A stretch of 64,000 bases of DNA from a bacterium (GTDB lineage: Bacteria; 4484-113; JAFGCY01): NCBI GenBank assembly GCA_016932385.1, contig JAFGCY010000096.1, forward strand, positions 1 to 64,000. Reading direction: 5' to 3'. A program made the position numbers and the translations under genes. This document shows, piece after piece, positions 26,029-35,183 of this stretch. The notes below the pieces were generated by a model that saw only the letters and a program-made list of their open reading frames with translations, was not told the DNA's origin and made no database searches. Numbering within the stretch: position 1 is the first letter of the stretch; each line of letters opens with the position of its first letter.

Positions 26029-27009
26029 TTACTCCGTTTCCTTAAGGTACAGCTCCATTTCCGCCAGCTTATCGACGATCTCCACGAGGCTCTTCTCACC
26101 GAAGTTCTTGAAGCTCATCAGCTGGTCCGCCGAGCATTCCGTCAGTTCGGCAACCGTTCGGATGTTGGCGTTGCGCAGGCAGTTGGCCGCGCGCCCGGAC
26201 AAGCCCAGTTCGTCGATGTGCATCGCCAGCTTGGCCTGCAACTCGGCATCCACGGGCTCCTCTTCCGGAACATAGCTCATCATGGAGCTTTGCTGATCGG
26301 TAATCCAGGTCAGATAGCGCTTTAACTCCGCCGATCCCTCGCCGAGAACGGCGTCCGGTGACTTGGTGCCGTCGGTCTCGATGGTCAGCATCAGCTTCTC
26401 GAAGTCCGTCGCCGAGCCGACGCGGGTGTTGTCCACCGCGTAGGCGACCCGGTCGACCGGGCTGTAGTTGCAGTCCAGGGTAATCACGCCGATCGGCGCG
26501 TCTTTCCGCTTCAGTTCCGTCGCCATCCGGAAACCGCGGCCGCGGGTCACCGTCGCGACGATGTCCAGGCTGGCATCTTTGTTGGTCAGGGTGCAGATCA
26601 CCTGCTCCGGATTGAAGATCTCCACCTCCGGATTGCTCTGGAAATCCGCCGCCGTGACAACACGTTCGCCCTTGACGGACAGGTGCAGCATCTGGCTGTG
26701 CTCGCGGCACAGCAGGTTCACCTTGATGCGCCGCAGGTTGAGCAACAGCTCAATGCTGTCTTCCAGTACGCCGTCGATGGCCATGTACTCATGTGGCAAG
26801 CCTTCGATCTTGACGTAGGTGATGCAGCAACCAACAATGCTGGAGAGGATCGTCCGCCTGATCGCATTGCCCAAGGTTGCGCCAAATCCACGCGGCAGCG
26901 GTTCGATGGCGAAGGTGGCGCTGTTCTCGCCCTCTTCCTGCACCTTACGCATGCTGAGTAGATTAAAGGCCTCAGCGTTATCGATGAACCCGTTGGTCAG
27001 CAGTTCCAT
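26029..27009 (-). CDS. rpoA: DNA-directed RNA polymerase subunit alpha
   Basis: 326 residues, normal length. The N-terminal domain (~1-230) that nucleates polymerase assembly shows FAIEPLPRGFGATLGNAIRR and TILSSI; the C-terminal domain (~250-326) that contacts UP elements and activators shows LGLSGRAANCLRNANIRTV and LMSFKNFGEKSLVEI. It follows rpsK by 15 bp. rpsD, which lies between rpsK and rpoA in many phyla, is absent here. Confidence 0.97.
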   Translation of the reverse strand: MELLTNGFIDNAEAFNLLSMRKVQEEGENSATFAIEPLPRGFGATLGNAIRRTILSSIVGCCITYVKIEGLPHEYMAIDGVLEDSIELLLNLRRIKVNLLCREHSQMLHLSVKGERVVTAADFQSNPEVEIFNPEQVICTLTNKDASLDIVATVTRGRGFRMATELKRKDAPIGVITLDCNYSPVDRVAYAVDNTRVGSATDFEKLMLTIETDGTKSPDAVLGEGSAELKRYLTWITDQQSSMMSYVPEEEPVDAELQAKLAMHIDELGLSGRAANCLRNANIRTVAELTECSADQLMSFKNFGEKSLVEIVDKLAEMELYLKETE

Positions 27010-27024
27010 CTGTGTTCACCCCAC

Positions 27025-27420
27025 CTATACTCGGCGACGTCCACGCGGCCGGCAACCATTATGCGGAACCGGCGTCAAATCCTTGATCTTCTTGATACGC
27101 ACGCCTAAATTGGCAATCGTCCGGATCGCCGCTTCCTTGCCGGATCCCGGACCGCGCGAAAATACGTGCACCTCCCGCAGACCGGCGTCCATCGCCCGGC
27201 GTACGGCGGTCTCGCAAGCAATACCCGCGGCATAGGCTGTGCCCTTCTTGGCTCCCTTGAATCCTCGTGCACCGGAACTGGACCAGGCGAATACGTTGCC
27301 ATCCTCATCGGTGACCGTCACGATCGTGTTGTTAAAGGTCGCCTGGATGAATACATTGCCGTACGGGATATTCTTCTTCTCTCGCCTGCGTCCACCACTG
27401 CGCTTTTGAGTCTTAGCCAC
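27025..27420 (-). CDS. rpsK: 30S ribosomal protein S11
   Basis: 131 residues. The S11 core is clear: [38 protein letters not shown] and [20 protein letters not shown], ending with [12 protein letters not shown]. It follows rpsM by 23 bp. S11 lines the platform near the mRNA exit. Confidence 0.97.
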   Translation of the reverse strand: MAKTQKRSGGRRREKKNIPYGNVFIQATFNNTIVTVTDEDGNVFAWSSSGARGFKGAKKGTAYAAGIACETAVRRAMDAGLREVHVFSRGPGSGKEAAIRTIANLGVRIKKIKDLTPVPHNGCRPRGRRRV

Positions 27421-27443
27421 TTCTCAGTCCTTAATCCTTGTTA

Positions 27444-27830
27444 CTACTTCTTACCCGGACGTTTCTTGCCGGCCACGGCCTGGCGACGCGGGCCCTTGCG
27501 CATCCGTGCATTCGTATGGGTCCGCTGCCCGCGGACCGGCAGGCTGCGCAAATGCCGCATCCCGCGATAGCACTTGATCTCCACAAGGCGCTTGATATTC
27601 AGCGTAACTTCCTTGCGTAGATCGCCTTCCAGCAGCAGACCCATCTCGTGGATCGCTTCACGGATGGTGTTCTCCTGGTCGACAGTCAAATCCTTGGTCT
27701 TAGTATTCCAATCAATGCCGCAGCGATTGAGGATCTTCTGGCTGGTTGAGCGACCGATGCCAAAGACGTACGTCAGCGCGATTTCAATGCGCTTGTTTGC
27801 GGGCAGCTCAACGCCTTCGATACGTGCCAT
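27444..27830 (-). CDS. rpsM: 30S ribosomal protein S13
   Basis: 128 residues. S13 marks are [38 protein letters not shown] and [19 protein letters not shown] with the basic tail [18 protein letters not shown]. It follows rpmJ by 4 bp. Confidence 0.97.
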   Translation of the reverse strand: MARIEGVELPANKRIEIALTYVFGIGRSTSQKILNRCGIDWNTKTKDLTVDQENTIREAIHEMGLLLEGDLRKEVTLNIKRLVEIKCYRGMRHLRSLPVRGQRTHTNARMRKGPRRQAVAGKKRPGKK

Positions 27831-27834
27831 GTGG

Positions 27835-27951
27835 TTAGCCCTGCCTTTGCTTCATCCGTGGATTCTTCTTGTTGATCACGTACAGGCGGCCCTTGCGCCT
27901 GACGATCTGGCAATCTTTTGTGCGTTTTTTGATGGATGCCGATACTTTCAT
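27835..27951 (-). CDS. rpmJ: 50S ribosomal protein L36, form lacking most zinc ligands
   Basis: A 38-residue protein read directly from the sequence: it opens [20 protein letters not shown] and continues [18 protein letters not shown]. The length and the RRKGRxxVI and KQRQG blocks identify L36. Zinc-binding L36 has three Cys and one His; here only one Cys (residue 14) remains, with Thr, Asn and Met at the other places. This resembles the zinc-free L36 form. It lies between infA and rpsM, its usual position. Confidence 0.93.
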   Translation of the reverse strand: MKVSASIKKRTKDCQIVRRKGRLYVINKKNPRMKQRQG

Positions 27952-27954
27952 GTA

Positions 27955-28176
27955 CTACTCCAGCCGCCCCACGATCCTAGCCTTGGCCGCGCCAGCAGGC
28001 GCAATCTCACAACGCACGCGAGTGCCCGGCTCGATCACCGTGAAGCGAACTTTTATTTTAGCACTTATTTCTGCTAAGATGCAATGCCCCCCAGGAATTT
28101 CCACGACAAACTTTCCCCCATCCGCAGTGGACTTTACGACTCCTTCCACCAACCGTAACTGACGTGCGCTTGTCAC
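27955..28176 (-). CDS. infA: Translation initiation factor IF-1
   Basis: 73 residues, the normal IF-1 size, one OB-fold: LRLVEGVVKSTADGGKFVVE, CILAEISAKIKVRFTVI and EPGTRVRCEIAP. IF-1 covers the A site during initiation. The sequence is divergent at its C-terminus, where the usual SPYDLTRGRI reads APAGAAKARI. The start is GTG at 28176, which overlaps the map stop by four bases (GTGA); no ATG is available. The map-infA-rpmJ context supports the call. Confidence 0.85.
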   Translation of the reverse strand: MTSARQLRLVEGVVKSTADGGKFVVEIPGGHCILAEISAKIKVRFTVIEPGTRVRCEIAPAGAAKARIVGRLE

Positions 28177-28985
28177 AAAGCGCCTCCCTGGAAGGCCTGG
28201 GCGGCCCGATCGTCGGTATGGTCGGTCAGGATGAATACCTCGCCATCCCACAGCGTAACCGTATGCTCGTAGTGGGCCGCCAGGCTGCCGTCCATCGTCT
28301 TGTAAGTCCATTCGTCCGCGGCCAGCAAAATCATCTCGCTGCCGGTAGTCGCCATCGGCTCGATCGCCAGGACACACCCGGCCCCCAGAACCGGGCCGCG
28401 CAGGCCGGTATCGAAATTGTAGATAGTCGGTTCTTCGTGCAGTTCGAAACCGACACCGTGCCCGGTCAGTTCGCGCACGATCCCCAGCTTGAACTCCTGC
28501 AGAACATTCTGGACCGCCCGACTGACTTCGCGCAGTCGCGACCCCTCGGCGACCGCGTCGATCCCGGCGTACAAGCTTTGCTCCGTGCCGCGGCATAGCC
28601 GGCTCTTCGCGTCGTTGCCTTGCTGGTCGTAAGCCGCTGCGCCCTGGGAGGTGACAATCCAGGACTTGGCGGTATCGGCAATCCGGTGCTTATAAGTCAC
28701 CCCGAGATCGATGCTGACCAGGTCGTCTTCCTGGATGACACGTTCGCCGGGAATCCCATGCACGATCTCGTCATTGATGCTGACGCAGACCGCGGCCGGG
28801 TATCCGCGGTAGCCCAGGAACGTCGGCTGGGCTTGATGCTGTTCAATAAACCTGCGCGCTGCCTGGTCCAGTTCGCCGGTCGTGACACCCGGCTTGATAA
28901 TCTGGCGGAGTTCATCGTGCAACCGGCTGGCGATTTGGCCGCTTTGCCAGATCAGCGCAATATCTTCGTAGCTCTTCAGCTGCAT
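28173..28985 (-). CDS. map: Methionine aminopeptidase, type I
   Basis: 270 residues. It removes the N-terminal Met from new proteins. The five metal ligands of the pita-bread fold can be placed: two Asp (in SIDLGVTYKHRIADTAKSW), His in GHGVGFELHEEP, Glu in AIEPM and Glu in HYEHTV. The segment between the second Asp and GHGVG is ordinary in length. It follows adk by 10 bp and overlaps infA by 4 bp. Confidence 0.95.
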   Translation of the reverse strand: MQLKSYEDIALIWQSGQIASRLHDELRQIIKPGVTTGELDQAARRFIEQHQAQPTFLGYRGYPAAVCVSINDEIVHGIPGERVIQEDDLVSIDLGVTYKHRIADTAKSWIVTSQGAAAYDQQGNDAKSRLCRGTEQSLYAGIDAVAEGSRLREVSRAVQNVLQEFKLGIVRELTGHGVGFELHEEPTIYNFDTGLRGPVLGAGCVLAIEPMATTGSEMILLAADEWTYKTMDGSLAAHYEHTVTLWDGEVFILTDHTDDRAAQAFQGGAL

Positions 28986-28995
28986 CCGCCCGACC

Positions 28996-29637
28996 TTAAA
29001 CTCCCAGTAGCTCAGCTACGGCCCGGCTAACGTCTTCAATATCGTAGTCGCCGTCTATCGTGTGCAGCTTGCCGGCCTGGCGGTAATAATCCAGCACGGG
29101 CTTCGTTTCTTCCAGGTAAACCTTGAGACGCGTGCCGAAGACCTCTTCCGTGTCGTCCTTGCGCTGGGTGAGTTCCGCGCCGTCATTATCACAGATCCCG
29201 GCCTGCTTGGGCGGCTTGCTGATCAGGTTGTAGATCTCGCCGCACTTGGAACAGAAACGCCGGTTGACGATCCGCGCAAGCAGGTTGTCCTCGTCGATCT
29301 CCAGATACACCGCGTAGTCCAGGTCGTCGCCGTATTCTTTGAGCCCCTCGTCGAGGACTTCGGCCTGTGCCAGGTTGCGCGGAAAACCGTCGAACATGAT
29401 CCGCTCTGCGTCGGCCTCGCGCAGGAACTTCAGGATCATTTCCTTGATGATCTCGATCGGTACCAGCTTGCCGGCATTGGTGAACGAAGCGATGCGCTGG
29501 CCCAGTTCACTGCCGCTGGCGATTTCTGCGCGCAGGCGCGAACCGGTGTCGAAATGGAAAAAGCCATGGTTATCGTGCAAAATGTCGGCTTGCGTCCCCT
29601 TGCCACTGCCTGGCGGGCCCAGAAATACGATAATCAC
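28996..29637 (-). CDS. adk: Adenylate kinase with zinc-type LID
   Basis: 213 residues. It balances ATP, ADP and AMP. The P-loop GPPGSGKGTQ is at residues 7-16, MFDGFPRNLAQAE follows at ~80, and the LID domain (~125-160) carries RRFCSKCGEIY with a later Cys and Asp, a C-C-C-D zinc site. The start is GTG at 29637, fixed by AAAGGAGG 7 nt upstream; longer in-frame reading has no similarity. It lies 89 bp downstream of secY. Confidence 0.93.
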   Translation of the reverse strand: MIIVFLGPPGSGKGTQADILHDNHGFFHFDTGSRLRAEIASGSELGQRIASFTNAGKLVPIEIIKEMILKFLREADAERIMFDGFPRNLAQAEVLDEGLKEYGDDLDYAVYLEIDEDNLLARIVNRRFCSKCGEIYNLISKPPKQAGICDNDGAELTQRKDDTEEVFGTRLKVYLEETKPVLDYYRQAGKLHTIDGDYDIEDVSRAVAELLGV

Positions 29638-29726
29638 CGTGCTGCCTCCTTTGCCAGTGCGTGCGCGCCTTCTCGCGTCGCCGCCGACCTCACAACCATC
29701 ACCCCGCAATTGCGCGGTGGTAGCCC

Positions 29727-31040
29727 CTACTTCCCGAAGCCACTGTAATGGCGCATGATCATATGCGCCTGCATCTGCTGGACTGTATCCAGCGCCACGC
29801 CCACCACGATCAGGAGGCTGGTGCCGCCGATCCAGAAGCTGTTGATCGTAACGTTTGTCATCGTCTGGACAACCATGTTGATGACGACTGGCAGAATCGC
29901 CACTAGGCCGAGGAACGTCGCGCCAAACACGGTGACGCGATGCAGCACCTTGTCGAGGAACTCGAAAGTCTGCCGGCCGGGCCGCACACCGGGGATAAAG
30001 CCGTTGTTCTTCTTCAGGTTTTCCGCGATATCCTGCGTATTGAAAGTCACGGCCGTGTAGACGAACGTGAAGATGTACACCAACAGGAACTGCACGATCA
30101 GATACCAGCCGGAATTCTGGAAATTGCTGATAAAGGCGTTGCCCTGCGCCACCCAATCCCAAGAACGCGGCAGCAGCTGGAAAAGCGTCTGCGGGACCAT
30201 TAACACCGAGATTGCGAAGATAATCGGGATGACGCCGGCCTGGGTCAGCTTGATCGGCAGGAAAGTGCTCTGCCCGCCGTAAATTTTACGGCCGATCTGC
30301 CGCCGCGCGTATTGCACCGGAATCCGCCGCACGCTGAGTTGTACGAAAACGATCGCTGTCGTCACGATCACGGCAAAGACCAACAGCAGCAATAGCGCCA
30401 CCATGCGCTGGTTCTGCAACTGCGCCGCGGACAGCTCTGACCAGATCGCCCCGGGAATACTGGCGACAATTCCCAGCGTAATAATCAGCGACACACCGTT
30501 GCCAACACCTTTTTGGCTGATCTCGTCACCGAGCCACATTAAAAAGCACGTGCCGGCCGCCACGCTGAACAACGCGGTCATCGTCGGCAGGGTCAGCAGC
30601 TCCTGCGGGCTGCCGTAGAACATAACCATCATGCCGGCGCCCTGGAAGAATGCTAAGCCCAGCGCCAAATAGCGCGTCCACTTGCTGATCTTCTTCCGCC
30701 CTTCCTCGCCTTCCTGCTGGATCTCTTTAAGCTTTGGATCGACAGCGGTCATCAGCTGCATCATGATCGAGGCGTTGATATAGGGCATAATCCCCAGCGC
30801 CAAGATCGAAAATTGCTTCAACGCCCCGCCGGAAAAGAGGTCAATGAGATTGAAGATGCCGCCGCTACCCGCCGCGCTTTGGAAGAAGTTCCGCACCAGC
30901 GTCATGTCGATGCCCGGCGCTGGAATATGTGTGCAGAAAACGAAGATCAACAGCGCGTAAAGGACAAACTTCAGCCGCTTCTGCAGTTCCGGAACGTTCC
31001 AGGACTGGATCAGCGTTTGCGGGTTGGCACTCGCACTCAT
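29727..31040 (-). CDS. secY: Preprotein translocase subunit SecY
   Basis: 437 residues with ten predicted membrane segments. Family marks include HIPAPGIDM near the N-terminus, FSGGALKQFSILALGIMPYI, IMMQLM, and the C-terminal segments ending IMRHYSGFGK. SecY forms the protein-conducting channel and works with SecD/SecF encoded elsewhere in this window. The ATG overlaps the rplO stop by 4 bp. Confidence 0.97.
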   Translation of the reverse strand: MSASANPQTLIQSWNVPELQKRLKFVLYALLIFVFCTHIPAPGIDMTLVRNFFQSAAGSGGIFNLIDLFSGGALKQFSILALGIMPYINASIMMQLMTAVDPKLKEIQQEGEEGRKKISKWTRYLALGLAFFQGAGMMVMFYGSPQELLTLPTMTALFSVAAGTCFLMWLGDEISQKGVGNGVSLIITLGIVASIPGAIWSELSAAQLQNQRMVALLLLLVFAVIVTTAIVFVQLSVRRIPVQYARRQIGRKIYGGQSTFLPIKLTQAGVIPIIFAISVLMVPQTLFQLLPRSWDWVAQGNAFISNFQNSGWYLIVQFLLVYIFTFVYTAVTFNTQDIAENLKKNNGFIPGVRPGRQTFEFLDKVLHRVTVFGATFLGLVAILPVVINMVVQTMTNVTINSFWIGGTSLLIVVGVALDTVQQMQAHMIMRHYSGFGK

Positions 31041-31489
31041 TCCACTACCTCACATGTACCGCCTGCAGCTTCCACGCGGGCCTTGGCCTTGTGGCTGTAG
31101 GCATGCAGCTTGAAAGTCAGCTTCTTGTTGAATTCCCCGTCGCCGAGTAATTTTACGCGCAAGCCGCGCTTTTTCGACGGCAACAGGCTATGCTCGTCCA
31201 GGAACGCCAGGTCGATGACAGTCCCGTCGGCAACCTCCGCCAGGTCACCCAAGTTAACCGCATAATAACGGATTTTGCGATGGTTCTTGAAACCGCTGAA
31301 CTTGGCGAACTTGCGGATCGCCGGCGTGCGACCGCCCTCGAAACGCGGATGGATACTGCCGCCGCTCCGCGATTTTTGGCCGGTCTGGCCGCGTCCGGCG
31401 GTTTTACCACGCCCGCAGCCGACACCCCGGCCCCGCCGGCGACGCGGCTTCTCGTTGCTCGGATGAGTAAACTGTTCAAATACCGGCAT
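31037..31489 (-). CDS. rplO: 50S ribosomal protein L15
   Basis: 150 residues. The Gly/Arg-rich N-terminal extension (RRRGRGVGCGRGKTAGRGQT) and the C-terminal KLTFKLHAYSHKAKARVEAAGG block identify L15. It begins 2 bp after rpsE; rpmD (L30), which usually lies between them, is missing. Confidence 0.96.
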   Translation of the reverse strand: MPVFEQFTHPSNEKPRRRRGRGVGCGRGKTAGRGQTGQKSRSGGSIHPRFEGGRTPAIRKFAKFSGFKNHRKIRYYAVNLGDLAEVADGTVIDLAFLDEHSLLPSKKRGLRVKLLGDGEFNKKLTFKLHAYSHKAKARVEAAGGTCEVVE

Positions 31490-31491
31490 GG

Positions 31492-32223
31492 CTAGACCTT
31501 ATCCTCTTCGGTTTCCTCGGCGGGTGCGGCAATCTCAGCGTCCGCTGCAGCCCCGGCCGGCGCGGTCGTCTGCGCCGCAGCATCGTCAGCCTTGGGCTTA
31601 CTCAAACGATCCTCAGCCGCCCGCTTGGCCGCTTCTTCCTCGGCGGTAAACTCTTCGATGATCTCAGCGGCAGCGCTCTTCTGCTTCTCGGATGTGAACT
31701 TACCGTGCTTATCGACTTTTTCACCGCCCCTGAGCTTCTTGATCCGCTCGGGCGATTCGATCATCTTCAGCGCTTCGAAAGTCGCCCGCGCACAGTTGAC
31801 CGGATTCGTCGAGCCGATGAACTTCGCGGTGACATCCTCATAGCCGGCCAGCGCCAGAATCGGCCGCGCACTGCCGCCGGCGATAATGCCGTGTCCCTTG
31901 GCCGCCGGACGCAGCAGCAGCGTGCTGGAACAGAACACGCTCCTGACCTCGTAAGGGATGGTCGAGCCGGCCTTGTAGACATTGATCATGTTACGCTTGG
32001 CTTCGTCGACACCCTTCTTGATCGCGTCGACAACCTCGCCGGCCCGGCCGTAACCGAGACCGACGCGGGACAGGCCGTCGCCCACCGCAACGAGAGCAGT
32101 GAAGTTGAATTTGCGTCCACCCTTGACCACCTTGGCCACCCGGTTGATGTGGATCACTTCTTCCTTAAACTCGCTTTCCTGCTCTTCGCGAATATTCCGG
32201 TTATCACGTCGCTGATAGCTCAT
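31492..32223 (-). CDS. rpsE: 30S ribosomal protein S5 with long C-terminal tail
   Basis: 243 residues, about 75 more than usual. The standard S5 core (residues ~20-170) shows VIHINRVAKVVKGGRKFNFT, GLGYGRAGEV and AAKGHGIIAGGSARPILALA. The extra C-terminus is rich in Ala, Glu and Lys, low in complexity, and probably disordered. S5 acts in decoding fidelity and in mRNA entry. It follows rplR by 9 bp. Confidence 0.96.
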   Translation of the reverse strand: MSYQRRDNRNIREEQESEFKEEVIHINRVAKVVKGGRKFNFTALVAVGDGLSRVGLGYGRAGEVVDAIKKGVDEAKRNMINVYKAGSTIPYEVRSVFCSSTLLLRPAAKGHGIIAGGSARPILALAGYEDVTAKFIGSTNPVNCARATFEALKMIESPERIKKLRGGEKVDKHGKFTSEKQKSAAAEIIEEFTAEEEAAKRAAEDRLSKPKADDAAAQTTAPAGAAADAEIAAPAEETEEDKV

Positions 32224-32232
32224 GTTGATCCC

Positions 32233-32601
32233 TTAAAACTCCAGTCCTGCTTCACGCGCCGCATCCGCGAGCGCCTTGACACAGCCATGGTACCGGCTGC
32301 CGCCGCGATCGAACACGACGGTCGTAATGCCGGCTTCCTTGGCCTTCGCGGCGATAGCCTTGCCGACCAGCGCGGCGACTTCGAGTTGCTTCTTGCCTTC
32401 GGCTTCTTTCTTCAGCGCATCCTGCAGGCTGTTGGCCGCGGCGACGGTTTTGCCGGCCACATCGTCGATCAGCTGCACATAGATGTAACGGTTGCTGCGG
32501 AAGACCGCCAGGCGCGGCCTTTCCGCCGTGCCCGAGACATGCCTGCGCAGCCGCTTATGCCGCAGCATCATCATGGCGCGTCTGTTTTTTTCCATACCCA
32601 T
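32233..32601 (-). CDS. rplR: 50S ribosomal protein L18
   Basis: 122 residues. L18 marks are [39 protein letters not shown] and [20 protein letters not shown]. It binds 5S rRNA in the central protuberance. Spacing to rplF is 2 bp. Confidence 0.97.
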   Translation of the reverse strand: MGMEKNRRAMMMLRHKRLRRHVSGTAERPRLAVFRSNRYIYVQLIDDVAGKTVAAANSLQDALKKEAEGKKQLEVAALVGKAIAAKAKEAGITTVVFDRGGSRYHGCVKALADAAREAGLEF

Positions 32602-32603
32602 CG

Positions 32604-33137
32604 CTACACTCCTGACTTGCCAGCTTTGCGCCGGATGAACTCGCCGACATAGTGGATGCCCTTACCCTTGTACGGCTCGACCGGCTTGGTGCCGCGGATC
32701 TGCGCGGCCATGAAACCGACCTTCTGCTTGTCGATACCGGCCACCTCGCAGCGGATACCCTTGATGTCCACCGAAATCCCCTCGGGAATCGGCAGCCTGA
32801 CGGGATGGGAAAAGCCGACGTTGAGGACGACGTCCTTGCCCTGGACTTCCCACTTGTAACCCGTACCGGTCAGTTCGAGGTTCTTGGAAAAACCTTCGGT
32901 GACACCGACGACCAGGTTATTTACCAGCGCCCGGGCCAAGCCGTGGTCCGCGCGCTGCTGCGGCCGGTCACCGTCCCGCTTGAAGGTGATCACGCCGTCT
33001 TCGATCTGATACCGGACCGCCGGCGGAATCGTGCATTCCAGCTGGCCCTTGGGGCCTTTTACCGTGAATAGATTCTCCGCGGTACTAACTTCCACGCCGG
33101 AAGGTATCTGTATTGGCTTGTTACCTACTCGTGACAT
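32604..33137 (-). CDS. rplF: 50S ribosomal protein L6
   Basis: 177 residues: [17 protein letters not shown] at the start, the repeated L6 fold, and the C-terminal [20 protein letters not shown] with [16 protein letters not shown]. It sits near the sarcin-ricin loop where elongation factors bind. Gap to rpsH is 9 bp. Confidence 0.97.
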   Translation of the reverse strand: MSRVGNKPIQIPSGVEVSTAENLFTVKGPKGQLECTIPPAVRYQIEDGVITFKRDGDRPQQRADHGLARALVNNLVVGVTEGFSKNLELTGTGYKWEVQGKDVVLNVGFSHPVRLPIPEGISVDIKGIRCEVAGIDKQKVGFMAAQIRGTKPVEPYKGKGIHYVGEFIRRKAGKSGV

Positions 33138-33146
33138 TGCCTGCTC

Positions 33147-33566
33147 CTACCACACCTTGACCAGCAACTCGCCGCCAACATTGTGCTTGCGCGCTTCCCT
33201 GTCGGAAATCACGCCGCGGCTGGTCGACAGGATGCTGATACCGAAACCGCCACGCACCTTGGGCAACTCCCGCCGGCCGATGTAGACGCGGCGGCCCGGG
33301 CGCGAAATGCGCTCGAGCTGGCTCAACGGGCTGATCCGGTTGAGATCGTCAGCGTAGCGCAGTGTAACCTTGAGACGCTTGAACTTGCTGCCGCTCTTGT
33401 TCTCGACCATGATCTCTTCCCAGCCATCGATAAAGCCCTCTTCGGACAGGATCCGGCAGATTTCGGCCTTCATCTTGCTGTAGGGAGCCTCAACCATACC
33501 TTTCTGCGAGCGGATACCGTTCCGCAGAATGGTTATGAAATCAGCGATAGGATCTGTTACGCTCAT
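33147..33566 (-). CDS. rpsH: 30S ribosomal protein S8
   Basis: 139 residues. S8 marks are MSVTDPIADFITILRNGIRS, SRPGRRVYIGRRELPKVRGG and GISILSTSRGVISDREARKH. In enteric bacteria S8 represses the spc operon by binding an mRNA site near rplE; see the hairpins between rplE and rpsN just upstream. Confidence 0.97.
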   Translation of the reverse strand: MSVTDPIADFITILRNGIRSQKGMVEAPYSKMKAEICRILSEEGFIDGWEEIMVENKSGSKFKRLKVTLRYADDLNRISPLSQLERISRPGRRVYIGRRELPKVRGGFGISILSTSRGVISDREARKHNVGGELLVKVW

Positions 33567-33588
33567 TGCTCCTGATCTCTCCTTGGTC

Positions 33589-33774
33589 CTACCACGAACT
33601 CTTTGTTACGCCGGGAATCTGCCCCTTGAGCGCGAGCTCGCGGAACATGTTGCGACACATGCGGAAATAGCGCATAAAGCCCCGGGGCCGTCCGGTCAGC
33701 TCACAGCGGTTGTGCTGCCGCGTGCTGAACTTCGGCTTCCGCTTCCATCGCTCTATCTTGCTCTTCTTAGCCAC
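33589..33774 (-). CDS. rpsN: 30S ribosomal protein S14, short form with two of four zinc cysteines
   Basis: 61 residues, the length of the short S14 that normally binds zinc through two CxxC pairs. Here each pair has lost its second Cys: CELT and CRNM. The C-terminal [18 protein letters not shown] is typical of the family. The spc order rplE-rpsN-rpsH is standard. Confidence 0.95.
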   Translation of the reverse strand: MAKKSKIERWKRKPKFSTRQHNRCELTGRPRGFMRYFRMCRNMFRELALKGQIPGVTKSSW

Positions 33775-33786
33775 ATTTCCTCCTGC

Positions 33787-33828
33787 GGTCTATCCCCAGA
33801 CCATTCCGTGAAACTTATCTTTCACGGA
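33787..33828 (-). other. Two tandem hairpins in the rplE-rpsN spacer
   Basis: TCCGTGAAA (805-813 of the 33-kb block) pairs with TTTCACGGA (33820-33828) around a 6-nt loop, a perfect 9-bp stem. Next to it GGTCT/AGACC (33787-33803) forms a 5-bp stem. No U-run follows in the reading direction, so these are not intrinsic terminators. They could be a binding site for a ribosomal protein or an RNA-processing site. Confidence 0.45.
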
Positions 33829-33836
33829 CACGCCCA

Positions 33837-34412
33837 CTAGGCCACCTTGGCCGTGCTGTCGTAATCGTTGAACGGCATGCCCAGCATCGCCAACAGGTGG
33901 GCGCCTTCAATATCGGTCTTGGCCGATGTCACGATCGTGATTTGCATTCCCTTCAGGAACGCGATTTCGTCGAATATGATTTCCGGGAACACCAACTGGT
34001 CTTTCATGCCCAGGTTGTAATTCCCGCGGCCGTCGAAATTCTTCACAGTGACGCCCTGGAAGTCGCGCACGCGCGGCAGAACTACGTTCATCAGCTTGTC
34101 CAGGAAGTTCCACATAACGTGCTTGCGTAGTGTCACCATGCAGCCGATCTTCATTCCCTGGCGGATCTTGAAGTTGCTGATAGACTTCCGCGCCTTGGTG
34201 ACCACCGGCTTCTGGCCCGTGATGATTTCCACCGTCGATACGGCATTCTCCAGCGCCTTGGGATTGTCTCGCCCTTCGCCGACGCCGATGTTGACGATCA
34301 CCTTGGTGATGCGCGGGACCTCCATCAAGTTCTTGTAACCGCGCTCGGTCTTCAGCCGATCCCGGACGTCCTTCTCGTACCTTTCCTGCAGTCGACCTTT
34401 CTTCAGATGCAT
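33837..34412 (-). CDS. rplE: 50S ribosomal protein L5
   Basis: 191 residues. Marks are [39 protein letters not shown] and [21 protein letters not shown]5 binds 5S rRNA and contacts the P-site tRNA. Gap to rplX is 3 bp. Confidence 0.97.
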   Translation of the reverse strand: MHLKKGRLQERYEKDVRDRLKTERGYKNLMEVPRITKVIVNIGVGEGRDNPKALENAVSTVEIITGQKPVVTKARKSISNFKIRQGMKIGCMVTLRKHVMWNFLDKLMNVVLPRVRDFQGVTVKNFDGRGNYNLGMKDQLVFPEIIFDEIAFLKGMQITIVTSAKTDIEGAHLLAMLGMPFNDYDSTAKVA

Positions 34413-34415
34413 TGC

Positions 34416-34775
34416 TTACTCCGAATCGATAAGCTGCCCGCTGACCTTTGCATAGCGGAGCGACTTACCCTTGACCTCTTTACGCCCGACGCGCGTGGGG
34501 CGGTTCGTGCTTTTATCGACCACCATGACATTGCTGATATTCAGCGGCATGGCGACTGTAATAATTCCACCTTGCGGTTTCTTCTGCGAGGGCTTCTGAT
34601 GCTTCTTGTATTCGTTGATGCCTTCGACGATGCACGTCGATTCCTTGACGTCCACGCTGACGACCTTGCCGCGGCGCCCTTTGTCTTTGCCGGCGATCAC
34701 GAGCACTTCGTCGCCGCGCTTGACTTTCGCCTTCGGTACTTTGGTCTGGACCTTGCCTTGTATCTTCTTGGCCAT
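34416..34775 (-). CDS. rplX: 50S ribosomal protein L24
   Basis: 119 residues with the KOW motif VKRGDEVLVIAGKDKGRRGK near the N-terminus and GIITVAMPLNISNVMVVDK later. L24 starts large-subunit assembly. Its ATG shares one base with the rplN stop (TAATG). Confidence 0.97.
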   Translation of the reverse strand: MAKKIQGKVQTKVPKAKVKRGDEVLVIAGKDKGRRGKVVSVDVKESTCIVEGINEYKKHQKPSQKKPQGGIITVAMPLNISNVMVVDKSTNRPTRVGRKEVKGKSLRYAKVSGQLIDSE

Positions 34776-35146
34776 TAGAGCACCTCCGGTGCCAGCGAGA
34801 TAATCTTCATGAAGCCCTTTTCGCGCAACTCACGGGCAACGGGACCGAAGACACGCGTGCCGATCGGGTTGAATGACTCTTTGTCGATAATCACCGCGGC
34901 GTTGTCATCGAAGCGAACCATCGAACCATCGCGCCGCAGCATCGGGAACTTCTGCCGGACGATCACAGCCCGAACCAACTGGCCTTTCTTGGCCGTGCCG
35001 CGCGGCGTAGCCTGCTTGACCGTGCCGACGATGATGTCGCCAACGTTGGCGGTTTTCTTCCGGCTCCGGCCCAAGACGCGGATGCACAGGAGCTCTTTGG
35101 CTCCCGTGTTATCCGCTACGACTACTCTAGTTTCCTGTGTAATCAT
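34775..35146 (-). CDS. rplN: 50S ribosomal protein L14
   Basis: 123 residues. Marks are [40 protein letters not shown] and [21 protein letters not shown]14 lies at the subunit interface. It follows rpsQ after a 63-bp spacer with a hairpin. Confidence 0.98.
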   Translation of the reverse strand: MITQETRVVVADNTGAKELLCIRVLGRSRKKTANVGDIIVGTVKQATPRGTAKKGQLVRAVIVRQKFPMLRRDGSMVRFDDNAAVIIDKESFNPIGTRVFGPVARELREKGFMKIISLAPEVL

Positions 35147-35183
35147 CTTTCACTCCGCTAATGCTGGAATTCGCTATCTGGCA

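Noticed and set aside
29638-29726. Possible small gene between secY and adk
   Set aside because: Only 89 bp with no start, ribosome site or coding pattern; it holds a 10-bp palindrome CGCAATTGCG of unclear meaning.
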